A DNA stretch of 64,000 nucleotides from the NCBI RefSeq assembly GCF_032362555.1, contig NC_083516.1, positions 11,061,001 to 11,125,000 on the forward strand, read 5' to 3'. Source of the stretch: Amyelois transitella (taxonomy: Eukaryota > Arthropoda > Insecta > Lepidoptera > Pyralidae). Below are positions 1 through 13,052 of this stretch, in pieces (position 1 is the stretch's first letter; every line of letters begins with the position of its first letter). Both the position numbers and the translations under genes were made by a program. The notes under the pieces were generated by a model. The model saw only the letters and a program-made list of their open reading frames with translations. It was not told the origin of the DNA and did not search any database.

Positions 1-112
1 GTTATCAAGATAACATAACCAGAAGCATTCTTTTCACATAAATACTTTTAAGGTTGATTTAAATAAATGACAATGAATTAAATAAACATTGAGAACATAC
101 TCAATATCGTAG

Positions 113-170
113 GAAGTGGAAAGATGTAGTCATTATCTACCCCTCCAGGAATGAGGCATAATTTAATGTT
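113..170 (+). mobile_element. LINE 3'-end fragment (decayed)
   Basis: Matches the last coding and tail stretch of the LINE best seen at 15287-15601 (GGAAGTGGAAAGATGTAGTC, then a CTACCCCTCC-like block). The (TATG) tail is decayed. Confidence 0.6.
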
Positions 171-760
171 TATATTTTAACGTACTTAATGTTAAGGTAA
201 ACGAGATTGTGGCGAAATCTATAAGCTACAAATCACAAAAAAATATCACGCGACGATATCAGTCAAAAACAGCAAAAAACCTAAATCGCGCAAGCAAAGA
301 TTTCATGGATTGGAGCATAAATACAACCTCCGACTCAACATCGTCTGTCGCGTGGTTCCCCAGGCATAACACCTAGCCTGGCGGAAGATCTTCCCTTTGG
401 TGGCGGTCGAGCCGAATCATCGCTCCCGCTACATTAACAAAATAAAGAATTCAGAACATTATCAAACGGCACTGCATTAAAACGATTGATGACTAAGATA
501 AAAGTTAATGATAATAACATTTCTTTACATGGACAATTAAATCAAATTATCACTTAATCAACTGGAAAATTTTGAATGAAAATGTATATTTTTATCAATT
601 CTACAAATATTAAGTAATACGCTATCTTTTACGTTCCTTCCCATTGTGTCGGTTTATGCAGATTTTGTTTAAACCGACTGACTTGACTACAGGTTGACTG
701 CCTAGTTGTTATAAAATATAACATTATTTATCACACTGATCTTAAATTCATAAAGTGGGT

Positions 761-930
761 CACGTCCTGGCAAAGGGTCAGGTCAAGAGTACCCGAAACC
801 GCCGAGCTCGCATGAAGAGAGTTATGAATGCGGATGAAGCGAAGGAAGTAAGAAAAGATCGTGGCAAGCGGGAAGATGTAGTCTGTGCCTACCTTTTTGG
901 GGAAAAAACGTAATTTCATGAATGTATGTA
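761..930 (+). mobile_element. LINE 3'-end fragment
   Basis: Same LINE as at 15287-15601: begins near GTCCTGGCAAAGGGTCAGG, contains ACCCGAAACCGCCGAGCT and GTTATGAATGCGGATGAAGC, ends in ATGTATGTA. 5'-truncated and no longer open. Confidence 0.8.
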
Positions 931-1095
931 ACTAAAATAGGTTTCTCCTTTGATCTGGCTTTGATTGGCTGAGTAAAGATTGTACACAAAGCGACACCCA
1001 TCTTACCTCTGCAACCTTTGCAAGCGAACTTAAGACATATGTATGTATGTATCGTGGTTACACATCTAGTTGCCTGAATGTTGCTGTAACAGAAA
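930..1095 (-). repeat. Decayed piece of the tRNA-derived SINE seen at 16085-16395
   Basis: Shares AAGCGAC.CCATCT.ACCTC..., AACCTTTGCA and AGTTGCCTGAAT blocks with the copy at 16085-16395. The tRNA head is missing, and a short (TATG)n run sits inside. Confidence 0.5.
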
Positions 1096-1110
1096 CCCTT
1101 ACCAATATGA

Positions 1111-1152
1111 TAGATAGATAGATAGATAGATAGATACATACATAGATAGATA
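1111..1152. repeat. GATA microsatellite
   Basis: Perfect GATA repeats, then GATACATACATAGATAGATA. Immediately followed by CTCTTTATTGCACCATAAG, typical of an antisense LINE 3' end in moths, so this is probably the tail repeat of that element. Confidence 0.75.
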
Positions 1153-1863
1153 AAACTCTTTATTGCACCATAAGAGTAAAACATACAAAACAACACAAAG
1201 CAACACAAAGCAGATATAAAATAATATGATTGGGAATTGGAAAAAATCATCGCAGCGAAACCGCGCTTCTGGTTATAAAATAATTATTTGCACACATATT
1301 TCGCGAGTGTTTCTTTTTTAACAAAAAGGGGATATAAATATCGATCCAATAAAAAAACAGGAATAAAAAGTTAAACATATATTCAATCACACAAATAATA
1401 AGTAATATACTATTAATTATTGTATACTCATGTTTAAATTAATTACAATTGTAGAATTGATGAATGAAAACAGAATGTATTTAATAAAAATTATCACAGT
1501 CTTAAATAATAAATAGTATGAGTAAAAGTACAGTGACAAATATAACAATCTGACATTTATCTAACTGCCCACAAATTTTCTTTAAATTCATATTAATTTC
1601 ACAAGTTCGCAGACTTAATAAAAACATTTTATACTAAGAACTTACTTATGCTACCAAATTACGTTGGAGGTAACTATTAATAATTTAATAATCTATTTAC
1701 TTTTATAAATAAACAATAATTAAAATTAAATACTAGATAGGTATATATTTATATTTTAGACCTTCTCTAAAAATATAAAACAACAGATTCGAGTATTTGG
1801 TTAACGTTGACGACATTCAACTATTTCTTAGACTATAATTAATTGTGACTATAGTTGACTTGA

Positions 1864-4800
1864 CTATAGTGAGGTTTTGTAAATGTCGTGTTCTCTCTCA
1901 ACTCTCGCTTGACTTAAATCAACTTTAGCAGGTGCAGGCCTTTTCTTTCCTGAAAGAAGAAATGTAAAATATTAATCAACTAAATTTAAGTGTCGTAGAT
2001 TGATATTATTTTAAAGTATCAATAAGTATAAGTCCGTCATCTTTTTTCCTAATTTAAGAAGACCAAATTGACAAAAAAATCATGTTACTATATCATGCCA
2101 CGAAAGATTAAACGTGTATGTGAAACATAGGTCACGATCCTTTATGGAAATTTACAAGGTAGTAAAGACTCAAGCAAAGGTCTCGGCAACTAATAGTTTT
2201 GTAGAATATGTGAGAGTTGTAAAAAGCTATAAATTTTAAGTTAAAATAATTATAAATTTATTTTCTAGAATAGAAATTAAGTAATTAAATTACCTCCTCC
2301 AGTGAGGAACTTCTGTATGGTGGAGAAGGGCGCGTCGATGGTGATGCACAACACGAAGGCGGCCAGGAATGTCAGCGTGAACTCCGCCATGAACCGATAA
2401 ATCTGTAGAGTATAATAATTTATTACTATTCTTAGTTATAGTACTATGATGATGAAAAAATGTAGGCCGCTTTAATGGCCGGGCTAATGAGTTATTCTTG
2501 TTAATTCATTATGCTAATCCAAACGTACAAAAGAAAACTTGATGACTGACTAACAAATAAACGCAAAGACCAAATTTGAAATTTGAAAGGCCTGTAGATT
2601 CTTCAAAAATTGTCTTTTAGTACGAGAGCATTTTGCAAACCTGAATATCTGAGACATTGGGCTTTGATTACACTGCAGAGTATAAAGATATAATATATGT
2701 GTGTTATTTGAGACTAAGTTGTATTTATATACATGAATAGACTACTCACCGTTTCGCCATTGGTGAAGTAATGGGTCTTCAGCCAACTGCTGTTCACGAT
2801 CATAATGAGGGGGAGATGGATGAGATACATGGCGTAGGACAGACGTGCTGGTAGTTTCCACATTTTCAGAGATAACACCCAGTTGATTGGACCTAGAGAG
2901 ATGAACAGTGTTTAATATTTGCATTCATATCCAAAACATATGACGTCCTAAATTCTGTTTAAACTATCTGTCCATTACGCAATTACGGATCGGTTTTGAT
3001 CGAAAATTCAACATATATGTAAAGAGTGACTCGACCATAAGCCATTTGGACAATTGTAAAATCTTTTATGGTTGTTATGGTCAAATCGGCCAAATTCAGC
3101 TCATGGTCGCACCTTTAAAAATTTACATTTTATATCGTTGACAATATCTTTAAATGTGATCACAGCTAATTTTGTTCAGAAATTCCCAATAACAGCCCAC
3201 AGTGGAAATAAGCATTTTCTTTCTTCTCACCTCCATGTCCCTGGACACAAGCAAAGATAAGCCACCCGAGCGCGCAGGCCCAGATGGCTCTCATGTAGGC
3301 GTTGAGGAAATTGTCGAACATCTGAGCATCGTGGTCGAGCTGCATGACTGGGTAGATGGTGAAGATGCAGAAGAACATCATCGCGAAGGATAAAGCCCAG
3401 AGGAGAATTACGTTTATCTGAAACAAAAGAGAGATAAGTTTATTTTAAAATTTTATTCATTCAAATTTGTGGTATAGGTAAATAATAGGTACATTCATAT
3501 CAAGTGTTTTACCCTTAGGTCAAAGCCGAGAATCTCGATAACAAATAAAGTATTGCTCAGTAGGATGATTATTTATTTATGAACACAAAATTATATACAG
3601 GGGCATTTAACATAGAAATTGTAAAAAGGTGCTACTTATTTCAATAGAAAACTCTTCTCGTAGACCCGATATTAATGGAATTTAGATTGAGAAAATCGTA
3701 ATGACATGTTGCTAATCCGTCGCCTAAATGAAGAAATGTCCTTAATTCATAAGAAGAAAGGTGGACAAGATTTACAAGAAAAAGTCAATATTACTGATCA
3801 ATGAATGTGAAAACAGGTTACAAGAACATTTAAATATTAAGTTATAATATTAAATATTTCAAATTACAAATTGGACATTGAAATACTAACCTTGGCGATC
3901 CTAATCTTCTTGTCCCTCCACAAGTGCAGCATGTAACCATAAACCATGCCGATGAAGAAAGGTGGGGCTCTGGTTAACGTGTTGATGTAGTAATAGCGAA
4001 TGTAGTCGTTGAATTCCATGATGCGGCTGTAATGATAATTAATCATTAGGACAGGGATAGGTAATATACAGGATAACTTGGGATTCTTTTTTAGGCGATG
4101 GACTAGCAACTTGTCTCTAATTGAATCTCAATTGTATCATCAAGCCAAAAAACTGAACGTAGGCTACGTCAACAGTCCGTTCAAGAATTTTGGATCGGGA
4201 TATAGACTGTATGTATGTATCAGTTGGATAGAATATACGAAAAAATCTAAATATATAAAAGCGGCCAGAAAAGGAATGATTTGATAACCAACCGAAAAAT
4301 TTTTATTCCTTTTCAATTCATTTGCATGCTTTTTCAAGACCCTGATCTATCAATCCTATTTCTGAAAATGCATTAATCATTCCATGCTATGATGAGCACA
4401 CGTGTGAAGATTTGATATTTTGCATTTTATGACGAACCACATGCTAAATGTCAAATCTTTAGACAGCAAGTAGTAATCATTTTAATAGAGTGGAGTTGAT
4501 TATTAAAGAAAAGAGTATAAATACTAAAGAATCGGACTGTAAAGAAGACAAAAAGAACAAAATTATGAATTAAAATACTGAAACTACTTACCCAGGATGT
4601 ACAAGAGCAGCGGAAAAGTTGTAAATAAAACTGTAGAGAGAAGAGGAGACGAGCGACAGTAGGAGTATGAAGGTAAGAGCTATCCAGGCATATCTTTTTG
4701 ACCCGAACATCCAAACCATGATGAAAGGACACACTATGTATAGTTGCATGTCCACAGATAGATACCAGGTATGGGCCAGGCACTGAAACAAAAAGAATAC

Positions 4801-7800
4801 TTAGTTGTTATATAATACTCGTACTTTACATCAGTCATGAGTTAGTATCTAGTAACACAAGTCTCGAACTTACTTCGAGGCTAACTCAATCTGTCCCGTG
4901 TATGGATACTAATTTTTAAAGTAAAAAAAATTGTAAATCTTATTGTTTGTTTATAATTTACTACATTTTAAATATTAACAGTGAAATAAAGGTCAGGTAT
5001 CTCCTGAGGCCACTGTACCACGGACGAAGCCGTGGAGGGCCGTTAGTTATGAGGTGTAGGAAGCATAAATGTAGGAAAAGTATCAGACACTGTTGTATTA
5101 AATAAACAAAGGTAATATAGTGATATGTGATGCTTCGTTATAAAGATTTATTGACCGATAAAGAATGGATACTATGGGAAGGCATTCTACGAGTAGCTAA
5201 GCTAAACAAGTAGCTAAGAGTAGCACTAGCTAAGCGCCCTGGGTTTTTATGAGTATCCATATTTGCATCATTTTATATACATACATACATACATAGAGTC
5301 ACGTCTATATCCCTAGCGGGGTAGACAGAGCCAACAGTCTTAAAAAGACTGAATGGCCACGTTCAGCTATTTGGCTTAACGATAGAATTGAGATTCAACA
5401 AGTGACAGGTTGCTAGCCCATCGCCTAAAAAAGAATCCCAAGTTTGTAAGCCTATCCCTTAGTCGCCTTTTACGACATCCATGGGAAAGAGATGGAGTGG
5501 TCCTATTCTTTTTTGTATTGGTACCGGGAACAACACGGCATCATTTTACATTTACTATTAAATACCTAAGTACTAAAATAAGAGTTCATTTTGATTTTTT
5601 TATATATGTGTTTCTACTCTTATTATATGAATTAACTAAAATGAAGAGCTATCGGATGATTCTAAAATAGCTCCTTTAACGTTTGGTTTTGATAAGATAA
5701 ATTAAATTTAAATTCACGTGTACGAATGTCATGATCCACCTATATATATATCTCAATCAAAAAGTCACATATAACGTATATGTGTTTAAGATAACGCAAG
5801 ATGCGGTAGCAGTACGCTATAAACCATTTATCAGGTTGACACAACCAGCGATGTCGAGATCACTGCAAACAATGGGTGAGGTGCTAGTGAGAGATTCACA
5901 AATACTGGAAATACTGCGGAATATCTTAGGTTTGTATTTAGAGTTGTAATTCTTAAACGAATTGTCTCACTATTGTTAGTAGTACTTAATTAGTAGTTAA
6001 TTATTTTTAGATCAATGTTATTAATTGTTCAGCTAACATCTTTAAAAGTTGCATATTTGTATGTTTAAGAATATTGTCACATCACTTAAATTCTATAAAA
6101 GAAACATTAATTTACTGAGATATCAACGCATAGTCGATATGCACTCAGAAAACCCTCTTTCCAAAATTTCAAACAGGAACTAAATCCGTCCACAACTTTC
6201 CGAGTTTATTGCATACATACAAAAAGAGAAAGTACATTTTACAGGCCTTTTAGTTAGTAGGCGATGGGCTAGCATCCTGTCAATATTTGAATCTCAATTC
6301 CATCATGAAGCCATACAGCTGAACGAGGCCTTTAAGTCTTTTCGAGACTGCTCTGTCTATCTCGCAAGGGATATACACGTGACTATATGTATGTTATCAA
6401 TAATACTTACAAGTTGCAATGTATTGACGTAATTTTGCACGTGCAAGAGTGCCGACCACCAATATTGACGGCAGTTCTCTGCAGCCTGAGCCGTGTTCTG
6501 CCAGAAAGGTCCATCAGACACGTGGTTCAGGAACGAAGCCTGGAGAAGAACGACGGTGGCCAGGAGAGGGAACATCCGCAGCAGGCGGTTCATGTAGAAG
6601 AGGTGAATGCTTCGAATGAAACGACCTGGAAATATTAAATTTGATTTATCTCTGTACATCTTTTAAAACGTGTCTTCTGAATATTTTCGAGACTGTTGGC
6701 TATGCCAACTCCATGAAAGATGATAGACTACTGTACATGATTACATAACTTCACATCAGTTGAGGCAATAATTACAAAAAAGATTTCTTTCTTCCTCCTG
6801 GCTAAAGTCCCTTACCCTCCCTGTGCAAAAGAGACTAACTAAGTAAGAATATACCGATTTCAAGTTGTAAGAATATCTAAGCCAGCTAGCGAAATATTTA
6901 ACATGGCGAAAATTAAAAAGTTCCTTGAACTCCTTTACACAAGTAGTTTTCTGGAGACTTCAATTAGATTTATTTTTCAACACACATACGTTTCTCTTTT
7001 ATGGGTCAGACAAAACTAAAATCAACAATTTGCTACTAGCTTAATGGTTCAATGATGGTAGCGAAAAATCCTCTCTAAAAAATAAAGATTTTTTTTTAAG
7101 ATACATCAACTTATTGCGTGATCGTCGAGTGAACACCTCGCGAGCTTGTTCATTATCAATCTAAATAAAAATAAATCTTCATTATCTTTCCCAATTTTTA
7201 ATAATCATTCAATGAGTGGAAAATAAATTAACTTATCTAGTAGTACATACTGAGTTCTACTTCTCTGATGGCATTTGTGACGTAATTATCAATTAATCTA
7301 GATCTAATTACTGCTGTATTATCTCATTAAATGCGTGTTAATCTCAAATAACATTGATCGATTCATCGCAATCTGCACCGGGAATTACCTATTAATTATT
7401 AATAATAATTTTGATTCATTGCAATAATTGTTATGTTTGCTCATGTGCTTTGTTGATGAAAATATAATTTGTGTAAGATTCTAGAAAAAGGTTCTAGAAA
7501 AAGGTAAGCTCAAACGTACCATAAACTGACCAATTTACACGAAGATACTTATGAATGTAAAGAAAAACAATGCAGAGATCGTGGCAAGCGGCAAGATCGC
7601 TTAAATAAATTTCAACTCTGCCGTCCCTTCTGGGAATGAGGAATGATTTTCAGTATGTATGTTACCTTACCTCTACTGATCTTCCCGACGGTGGTGTAAA
7701 CAACAAGGATGCCGCTGAGCAAGAAGAAAGTGTCGACTGTGATTGGAGCAGAATTCACCCAGGTGCTGGAGAACTGACGCAACCACTGCAAATATAAAGA

Positions 7801-10800
7801 CAGATTAATTATATTTAAGGTTTATCTTAATTTATTATATTTTTAGGATTTCGATTTGAATATGTCCTTATTAATATCCTTATTAACTTAATTCTCTGGT
7901 GATTTAAACTTTAAAAGTATGGCATTTACTTGGAAAATGTCTCCTCGAAAAACCGATTTGAAATAAGTACTTTCAACTGCAATGTTTTAACAAAACGTAT
8001 CACAGTAGAAATAGTTATATAGTGTAAAACTGAAAATACTCGATTTCGAAGTTCGCATAAAATATCTTAAGTGTAAAGTATATTTTGAGGTCTTTATTTA
8101 TCATTCCGTCCTACTCCTTCAAATAAAGCTAAATCACATATTGCACTTACAAGCAGTGTGTCAGGAGCGTTATGTAGAAATCCTAACAAGGTCATTGCAA
8201 ACGTGTGTCCAACCACGACCCATGCCATAGATATAGCTCTGATGCCGTCCACGCACTCCAGCGCACCAGGAGGCGAGTTGAAGGTGAGGAAACGACGAGT
8301 GTTGGTGTAAACGGAGAAGCAGCAGTAGAGGGGGTTGGGTGCTAGCAAAAAGAGATTGACAGTTTAAGGTTAATTATATTAATTATAAAAATAAGATGGT
8401 GCAAATTTATGTCAGATCTTTGAGCAATATATATTGATGAAATTAACTTTATTAGTTATTGTTAGTTCTAGTAAAATTAAACAAAAATTTACTGCTTATT
8501 GACAGCGCCAGCTTATTTCTCAGAACTTATAAGGTATGGACACGCAACGATATGTATTGACCAAGTTCGACCCTTTTGCACTAGATGGCATTGTTATGAA
8601 TTTACCAATAAGCATTTTTATACGTTATATGTATTTCCGATTCCGATCCGATTTAATAAGATTCTGTAAAATATATGGAATTTCACTTACCCCTCTCATA
8701 CCCGAAGACACAGATGAGATCATAAATGGTGCTTATGATCAACAAACATCCAATGGCGCCAAAAATTGCACTAGAAAGACAAACATGAATATAAAGGACC
8801 ATAATTATTTTATTTTTATAAAAATAATTTAAAATGTATATAATAATCGTGAAATATATTTAAAATTGCAAAATTGCTTAGCTTAGGATTGGGTTATATA
8901 TTGTATAATGTAAATCTACGCTGTGAAACAATATTACCTGAAAACTATATACTTACAAAGCAGTGTAGTCAGCTGGTGAGAAGGGCTTATCATTTGGTAG
9001 ACGGCAATAGTATTCATCATAAGTAAAGTTTAAGAATATCAGCCTCTGTTGTATGAAGTCTACGGCTTGTCTTGTTCGACACACTTTTGGAATGCAAAAT
9101 GCTAGTGTTCCTCCAAGTTGAGCCATCAATAGGGGGAATATTCTATAAAAAAATAAATTATCGGTAAGATAGCGTGGCAAATAATAAGTGCCTTTTTTAA
9201 CGGCGTAGCGCTGCCCACCATGACAATAATTATAAATGTGCTACATGCTCGCCGTTGAAAAATGCGAAATGGCTCTTGATGAAAACATAAGCGTAGGTGC
9301 GAATAAATAAATAAATAATAATAATACTTCAAGATGCTATAAAGAGAACAGTCATTAAAATATATTCGAAGTTTAAACTTAAATAATATCCAGTTTGAAG
9401 ATTTTTACAATGTCACAGTTTTTGCGAAATATTATTTTATCAAGATAAAATTCGTGGCATTGAATTAAAAATTATCAAGGAATCGATTATTGTTGTAGAC
9501 ATTATCATCATTGCTATTTTTAATCAAGAGTCACGAAGCTTAGTAACAAATTTGTATATTTGGAGTGGATAACGCCGATGGTTATAAAAATTGATTTATT
9601 TATTGACTTGATAACTTATTGGGCTACTACAATACTTTCATTTTACAGACGTGGAATGTATTGTTGTTCAAACTTAATGTTTGACTAATAATAGTTTATC
9701 ACTGACAGATTTTGAAATAATACAAATACTACCAGTTACATTTTTATAAATAGTTTAAAGAATTATTTAATAAATTTTAAAGGCAATTTCGTCTTTTTTG
9801 TTTGTCAGTTAAAGTAAAAAATCATACCTTGATTCAGCTTTATTGTTCTTCGCCTCCTGTCCTTGGTCGACACTGGCCAACATCCGCGATATCTTTTGCA
9901 ACTTCATTATTTCTTCTAAATTCGCTAAATCTTCACCATCAGGTGACGGCCACTCTGGTACTTCGGGCCAAGTTATATTCTCTGGCCACGTTATATTCAA
10001 ATCAGGGAATTCGGGCCATTCTGGAATCTGTATTGGTATTTTGTCCAAATGCATTATTACCGTGCAGTATTTCCCTTTGATTTCCATTTCTGATTCTGTC
10101 TCGTCGATCGCGAGACATTGGTAATAATCTCCGAGATCATTTATATTACCAGATAGTATTCCTGATGGAACTTTGGCGCTGGCATCTAGGACTGTAACAA
10201 ATGAATTATGAACTGCCAGTGTCTATATTTCTAGACAAGTACTATCTGCGAACACTCAAAAGTAAAATGATATGATGTATCTCTTTGATAGGTATGTAAC
10301 ATCGTTGTCTTCATCGTCACTTACCATCAGGTGAGATGGAAGACAAATTTCTAACGCAATATTGAATAAAAAAAATATTTATTGTGAGTCATACTATCAG
10401 AATCAATTATGCGATCATTTTCCTAGATAACAATTATGTCAAAAATCACATTGTTGATAAGCTATCGCCGCAAATATAGCGTGCATTGATGCGTCACTGA
10501 TCAGGGCACCTGTTTGATTTAATCTTAGCATTTTTATTTGTTGATGGTCATAATGTAGGGTTTAGCTATTTATAATAATAAAAATATGTAACATATTTCG
10601 ATATGCTAATAAAATCTGGATATAAGGGGTTTTATTACTCCCAGTATCTCTCACTCATTTATTTTAAATAAGAGGAAAGCACGTTTTACATATTTCATTT
10701 TTACGAAATTGTTAATGTCTCAAAAACTAATTAACTGATTATGATGCCCTACGAACTTTAAAATAATATTGACCAATACTACTTTTTACTTTAAATTTCA

Positions 10801-11615
10801 CCAAAATAAGACTAACGGTTCGATAGTTATTGCGTTACAAACATACATACAAAAGTATGTATTTTCGCCACAATTTGATTGGTAGGTACAATACACATTT
10901 TTTGATTACTCTTAATATTTTTGTACAAGGAAAACAAAAAAGCATTAAGCAAGATTACTAGAGAAATCCTATTGCTACTATTTATATGGTTTCTTAATAT
11001 TAGCTTTGAAATATAAAATGACATTTTAATAACCATCACATTGATTCACAATAATAGCTAGACTTGTTTCTGGAACGTATGGAAGAATTTTTAAAAAGTT
11101 ATATGTAATATAAATTTTTTTTTAAATCAAACTATTTATTTAAAATTTAATTACAAAAGTTATATTGTAATACTTAAATGGGATGTCTGTCGGAGGTCCA
11201 CAACAAAAACACATGCTGAATAACGTCTTGCTGATTACAACAATGCAATCAGGCTCTATGGAAGTCTCCAAAAGTGCTGACATGCACTAAATTAGTTATA
11301 TATACTTAGTATTTAGGGATTTACATAGGATACTCTAGCAGAGGGTGATTGCATGACTAGCTAATAAATATCGCACAACGTAAACAGTAGTTGAAAAATC
11401 CTTTTACTTTTACGAACAAACTACATAAACGTTCCTTAATAACAATAAAACTGTAACTTACACCGCAGTCCGAGAGAATTGTTGCCCAAATAGTCCAGCT
11501 GTTGCGTACATTGCTGGTCATCGATCACGCCCTCGTACAGTTCCGTGTCGAAGGCATCCCTGTAAGCGTTCGCGGCACAGACGAACACACAGAACAACAA
11601 TATTCTGAAATCCAT
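1864..11615 (-). CDS. Nose resistant to fluoxetine protein 6-like (NRF domain + acyltransferase 3), 13 exons, 718 aa
   Basis: Exons in transcript order: 11615-11462, 10191-9828, 9142-8957, 8770-8691, 8341-8151, 7785-7671, 6625-6411, 4782-4592, 4026-3891, 3417-3231, 2892-2750, 2402-2294, 1949-1864. All introns are GT-AG and phases agree (2157 nt, TAG stop at 1864-1866). The start chosen is MDFRILLF, because a hydrophobic signal peptide follows at once; an in-frame upstream ATG would place charged residues before it. Residues about 50-75 carry the NRF motif (LDASAKVPSGILSGN, DYYQCLAI). A Trp-Pro-rich stretch follows in exon 2, then a cysteine-containing extracellular region. The multipass acyltransferase-3 domain starts near residue 290, with VDGIRAISMAWVVVGHT, DTFFLLSG, WYLSVDMQLY and RLSYAMYLIHLP. 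Length and domain order fit insect nrf-6-like proteins, inferred to be multipass membrane proteins acylating or transporting small hydrophobic compounds; the substrate is unknown. Confidence in the family is high; single exon edges are unverified. Confidence 0.93.
4066..4222 (+). repeat. Family A SINE-like fragment, degenerate
   Basis: Central and 3' part of family A (GGATTCTTTTTTAGGCGATG, ...AATCTCAATT..., ending TGTATGTATG) in an intron of the NRF-6-like gene. 5'-truncated and diverged. Confidence 0.7.
4832..4905 (+). repeat. 3' fragment of the tRNA-derived SINE seen at 30527-30776
   Basis: Carries GAGTTAGTATCTAGTAACAC, AAGTCTCGAACTTACTTCGA and GGCTAACTCAATC, identical in order to the tail of the SINEs at 30527-30776 and 36230-36455. 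The tRNA head is absent. Confidence 0.7.
5277..5540 (-). mobile_element. Family A SINE-like element, full length
   Basis: Full-length copy, antisense on the given strand, from (CATA)n to CACGGCA. Flanked by a 13 bp near-perfect direct repeat, GCATCATTTTATA at 5264-5276 and GCATCATTTTACA at 5538-5550, read as a target-site duplication. Lies in an intron of the NRF-6-like gene. Confidence 0.85.
6255..6394 (+). repeat. Family A fragment, 5'-truncated
   Basis: Starts at GTAGGCGATGGGCTAGC and runs to the TATATGTATG tail, ending close to exon 7 of the NRF-6-like gene. Confidence 0.75.
7565..7668 (+). repeat. LINE 3'-end scrap
   Basis: GCAGAGATCGTGGCAAGCGG, then a diverged C-rich block and ATGTATG: the terminal part of the same LINE as at 15287-15601. 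Confidence 0.55.
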
Positions 11616-11668
11616 TGTGCTCTGAACAGAAAGTGAAGCGATTCTGCGGTGCGTTGGTGAACACACGG

Positions 11669-11674
11669 TTTATA
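11669..11674 (-). promoter_or_regulatory. Possible TATA box of the NRF-6-like gene
   Basis: On the minus strand a TATAAA lies about 54 bp upstream of the chosen ATG. A TTCACT stretch about 35 bp further on (near 11636) could serve as initiator. The spacing is right for an RNA polymerase II core promoter with a short leader, but there is no expression evidence. Confidence 0.4.
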
Positions 11675-11747
11675 TGTTGGAATTAAATTGATAAGCCGCT
11701 AAGTGATTTAGGGTTCTTGGATTAATTACTGATGTGAAACATCTTTT

Positions 11748-12008
11748 GTGCCGTGTCGTTTCCGGCACCATTAGAAAACAAAGAATAGTAACACTCCATC
11801 TCTTTCCCATGGATGCCGTAAAAGGCGGCTTAGGGATAGGCTCACAAAGTTGGGATTCTTTTTTAGGCGATGGGCTAGCAACCTGTCACTAGTTGAATCT
11901 CAATTCTATCGTTAAGCCAAATAGGTGAACGTGGCCATTCAGTCTTTTCAAGACTGTTGGCTCTGTCTACCCCGCAAGGGATATAGACGTGACCATATGT
12001 ATGTATGT
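11748..12008 (+). mobile_element. Family A SINE-like element with perfect 16 bp TSD
   Basis: Starts GTGCCGTGT, ends ATGTATGTAT, 261 bp. Flanked by ATGTGAAACATCTTTT at 11732-11747 and 12009-12024, a perfect 16 bp duplication. It sits immediately upstream of the NRF-6-like promoter region. Confidence 0.9.
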
Positions 12009-12033
12009 ATGTGAAACATCTTTTTCACGTTTA

Positions 12034-12155
12034 CATACATAGAGTGGCTTGAAGATGGAATTGAGATTCAAATAGTGATATGTTATTAGCTTTCCGCATC
12101 TCTTCCAAGAATCCCAAGTTTGTTAGCCTATTCCTAAGTCGCCGTTTTAGAAATG
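12034..12155 (-). repeat. Family A fragment, degenerate
   Basis: TACATACATAGAGTGGCTTG, then GAATTGAGATTCAAATAGTG and AGAATCCCAAGTTTG, with an internal deletion relative to intact copies. Confidence 0.65.
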
Positions 12156-12590
12156 GTCCTATACTTAATTCTAATTATATGTTTAAGTAATTTGTTTAAA
12201 AAGTCAGCCAAAAAATAATGATTCTGTATGATCGGTTTAGCGTATCAGCCAAGTAGTATCCAGCTAAATTCTAAATCTAAAGCGTCAAAATACCTATTAA
12301 GAATCGAATACATACATATAATAACGTCTAACACTTGCGTATCGTATCGTATCTCATCTGGAATGTTCTCATTCTCAAGTGCTGGGAACCACATGAGAAT
12401 CTTGTGTAAATAAAATTTAATACGGAACCAATATCACTCAAAAAATTGTCAATCGAATATAAACATTGCGTTGTACGGTGGAAATAATCAGAAGCGATAA
12501 GTTAATTGTTAGATGTTATCTCAGAATACTATCTAAATACAATTTGCACTCAGAATCAGGTTATGAACAAACACAGGGAACACTAGAAGA

Positions 12591-12846
12591 TACATACATA
12601 TAATCACGTCTATATCCCTTGCGGGGTAGACAGAGCTAACAATCTCGAAAAGACTGATAGGCCACGTTCAGCTGTTTGGCTTTATAATGGAATTGAGATT
12701 CAAATAGTGAGAGGTTGCTAGCCCATCGCCTAAAAGAAGAATCCCAAGTTGATAAGCCTATCCCTTAGTCGCGTTGTACGACATCCATTGGAACGAGATG
12801 GAGTGGTCCTACTCTTCTTTTTTTTGGTGCCGGGAACCACACGGCA
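12591..12846 (-). mobile_element. Family A SINE-like element, full length
   Basis: From TACATACATA to CCACACGGCA. An AACACAGGGAACACT block occurs just before it (12570-12584) and again 16 bp after it (about 12865-12879). This suggests a TSD with a few extra bases kept at the 5' end of the element. Confidence 0.8.
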
Positions 12847-12891
12847 CTGAAACCACTGAGAAAAACACAGGGAACACTGAAAAAAAGAAAT

Positions 12892-13052
12892 CCTGGCAAT
12901 GGGTCAGGTCAAGTGTATCCAAAACCGCCGAGCGTGCATGAAGAGAGTTATGAATGTGGATGATGTGCGAAGGAAGTATGCAGAGATCGTGGCAAGTGGA
13001 AAGAATTAGTCTGTGCCTACCCCTCCGGGTAAAAGGCGTGATTTTATGTATT
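12892..13052 (+). mobile_element. LINE 3'-end fragment
   Basis: CCTGGCAATGGGTCAGGTCA through ACCGCCGAGC and GTGCCTACCCCTCCGGG to GTGATTTTATGTAT. A one-base shift in GATGATGTGCGAAGG breaks the frame. Confidence 0.8.

Larger units (their letters stand above)
1..1863. other. 3' flank of the NRF-6-like gene; LINE and SINE scraps, no gene seen
   Basis: No supportable coding region. It holds two LINE 3' pieces (113-170 and 761-930), a decayed tRNA-SINE piece (about 930-1095), a GATA microsatellite (1111-1152) next to a LINE 3'-end-like stretch (to about 1210), and AT-rich filler. A GC-richer patch with a GGAAGATCTTCC palindrome lies at about 330-430; its nature is not recognised. Confidence 0.6.

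Noticed and set aside
330-430. GC-richer patch with a GGAAGATCTTCC palindrome considered as a gene or RNA
   Set aside because: No open frame, fold or repeat family could be supported.
5410-5670. Frames beginning MLAHRLKKNPKF and similar seen at several places
   Set aside because: They are translations of the family A repeat and recur wherever a copy lies; not host genes.
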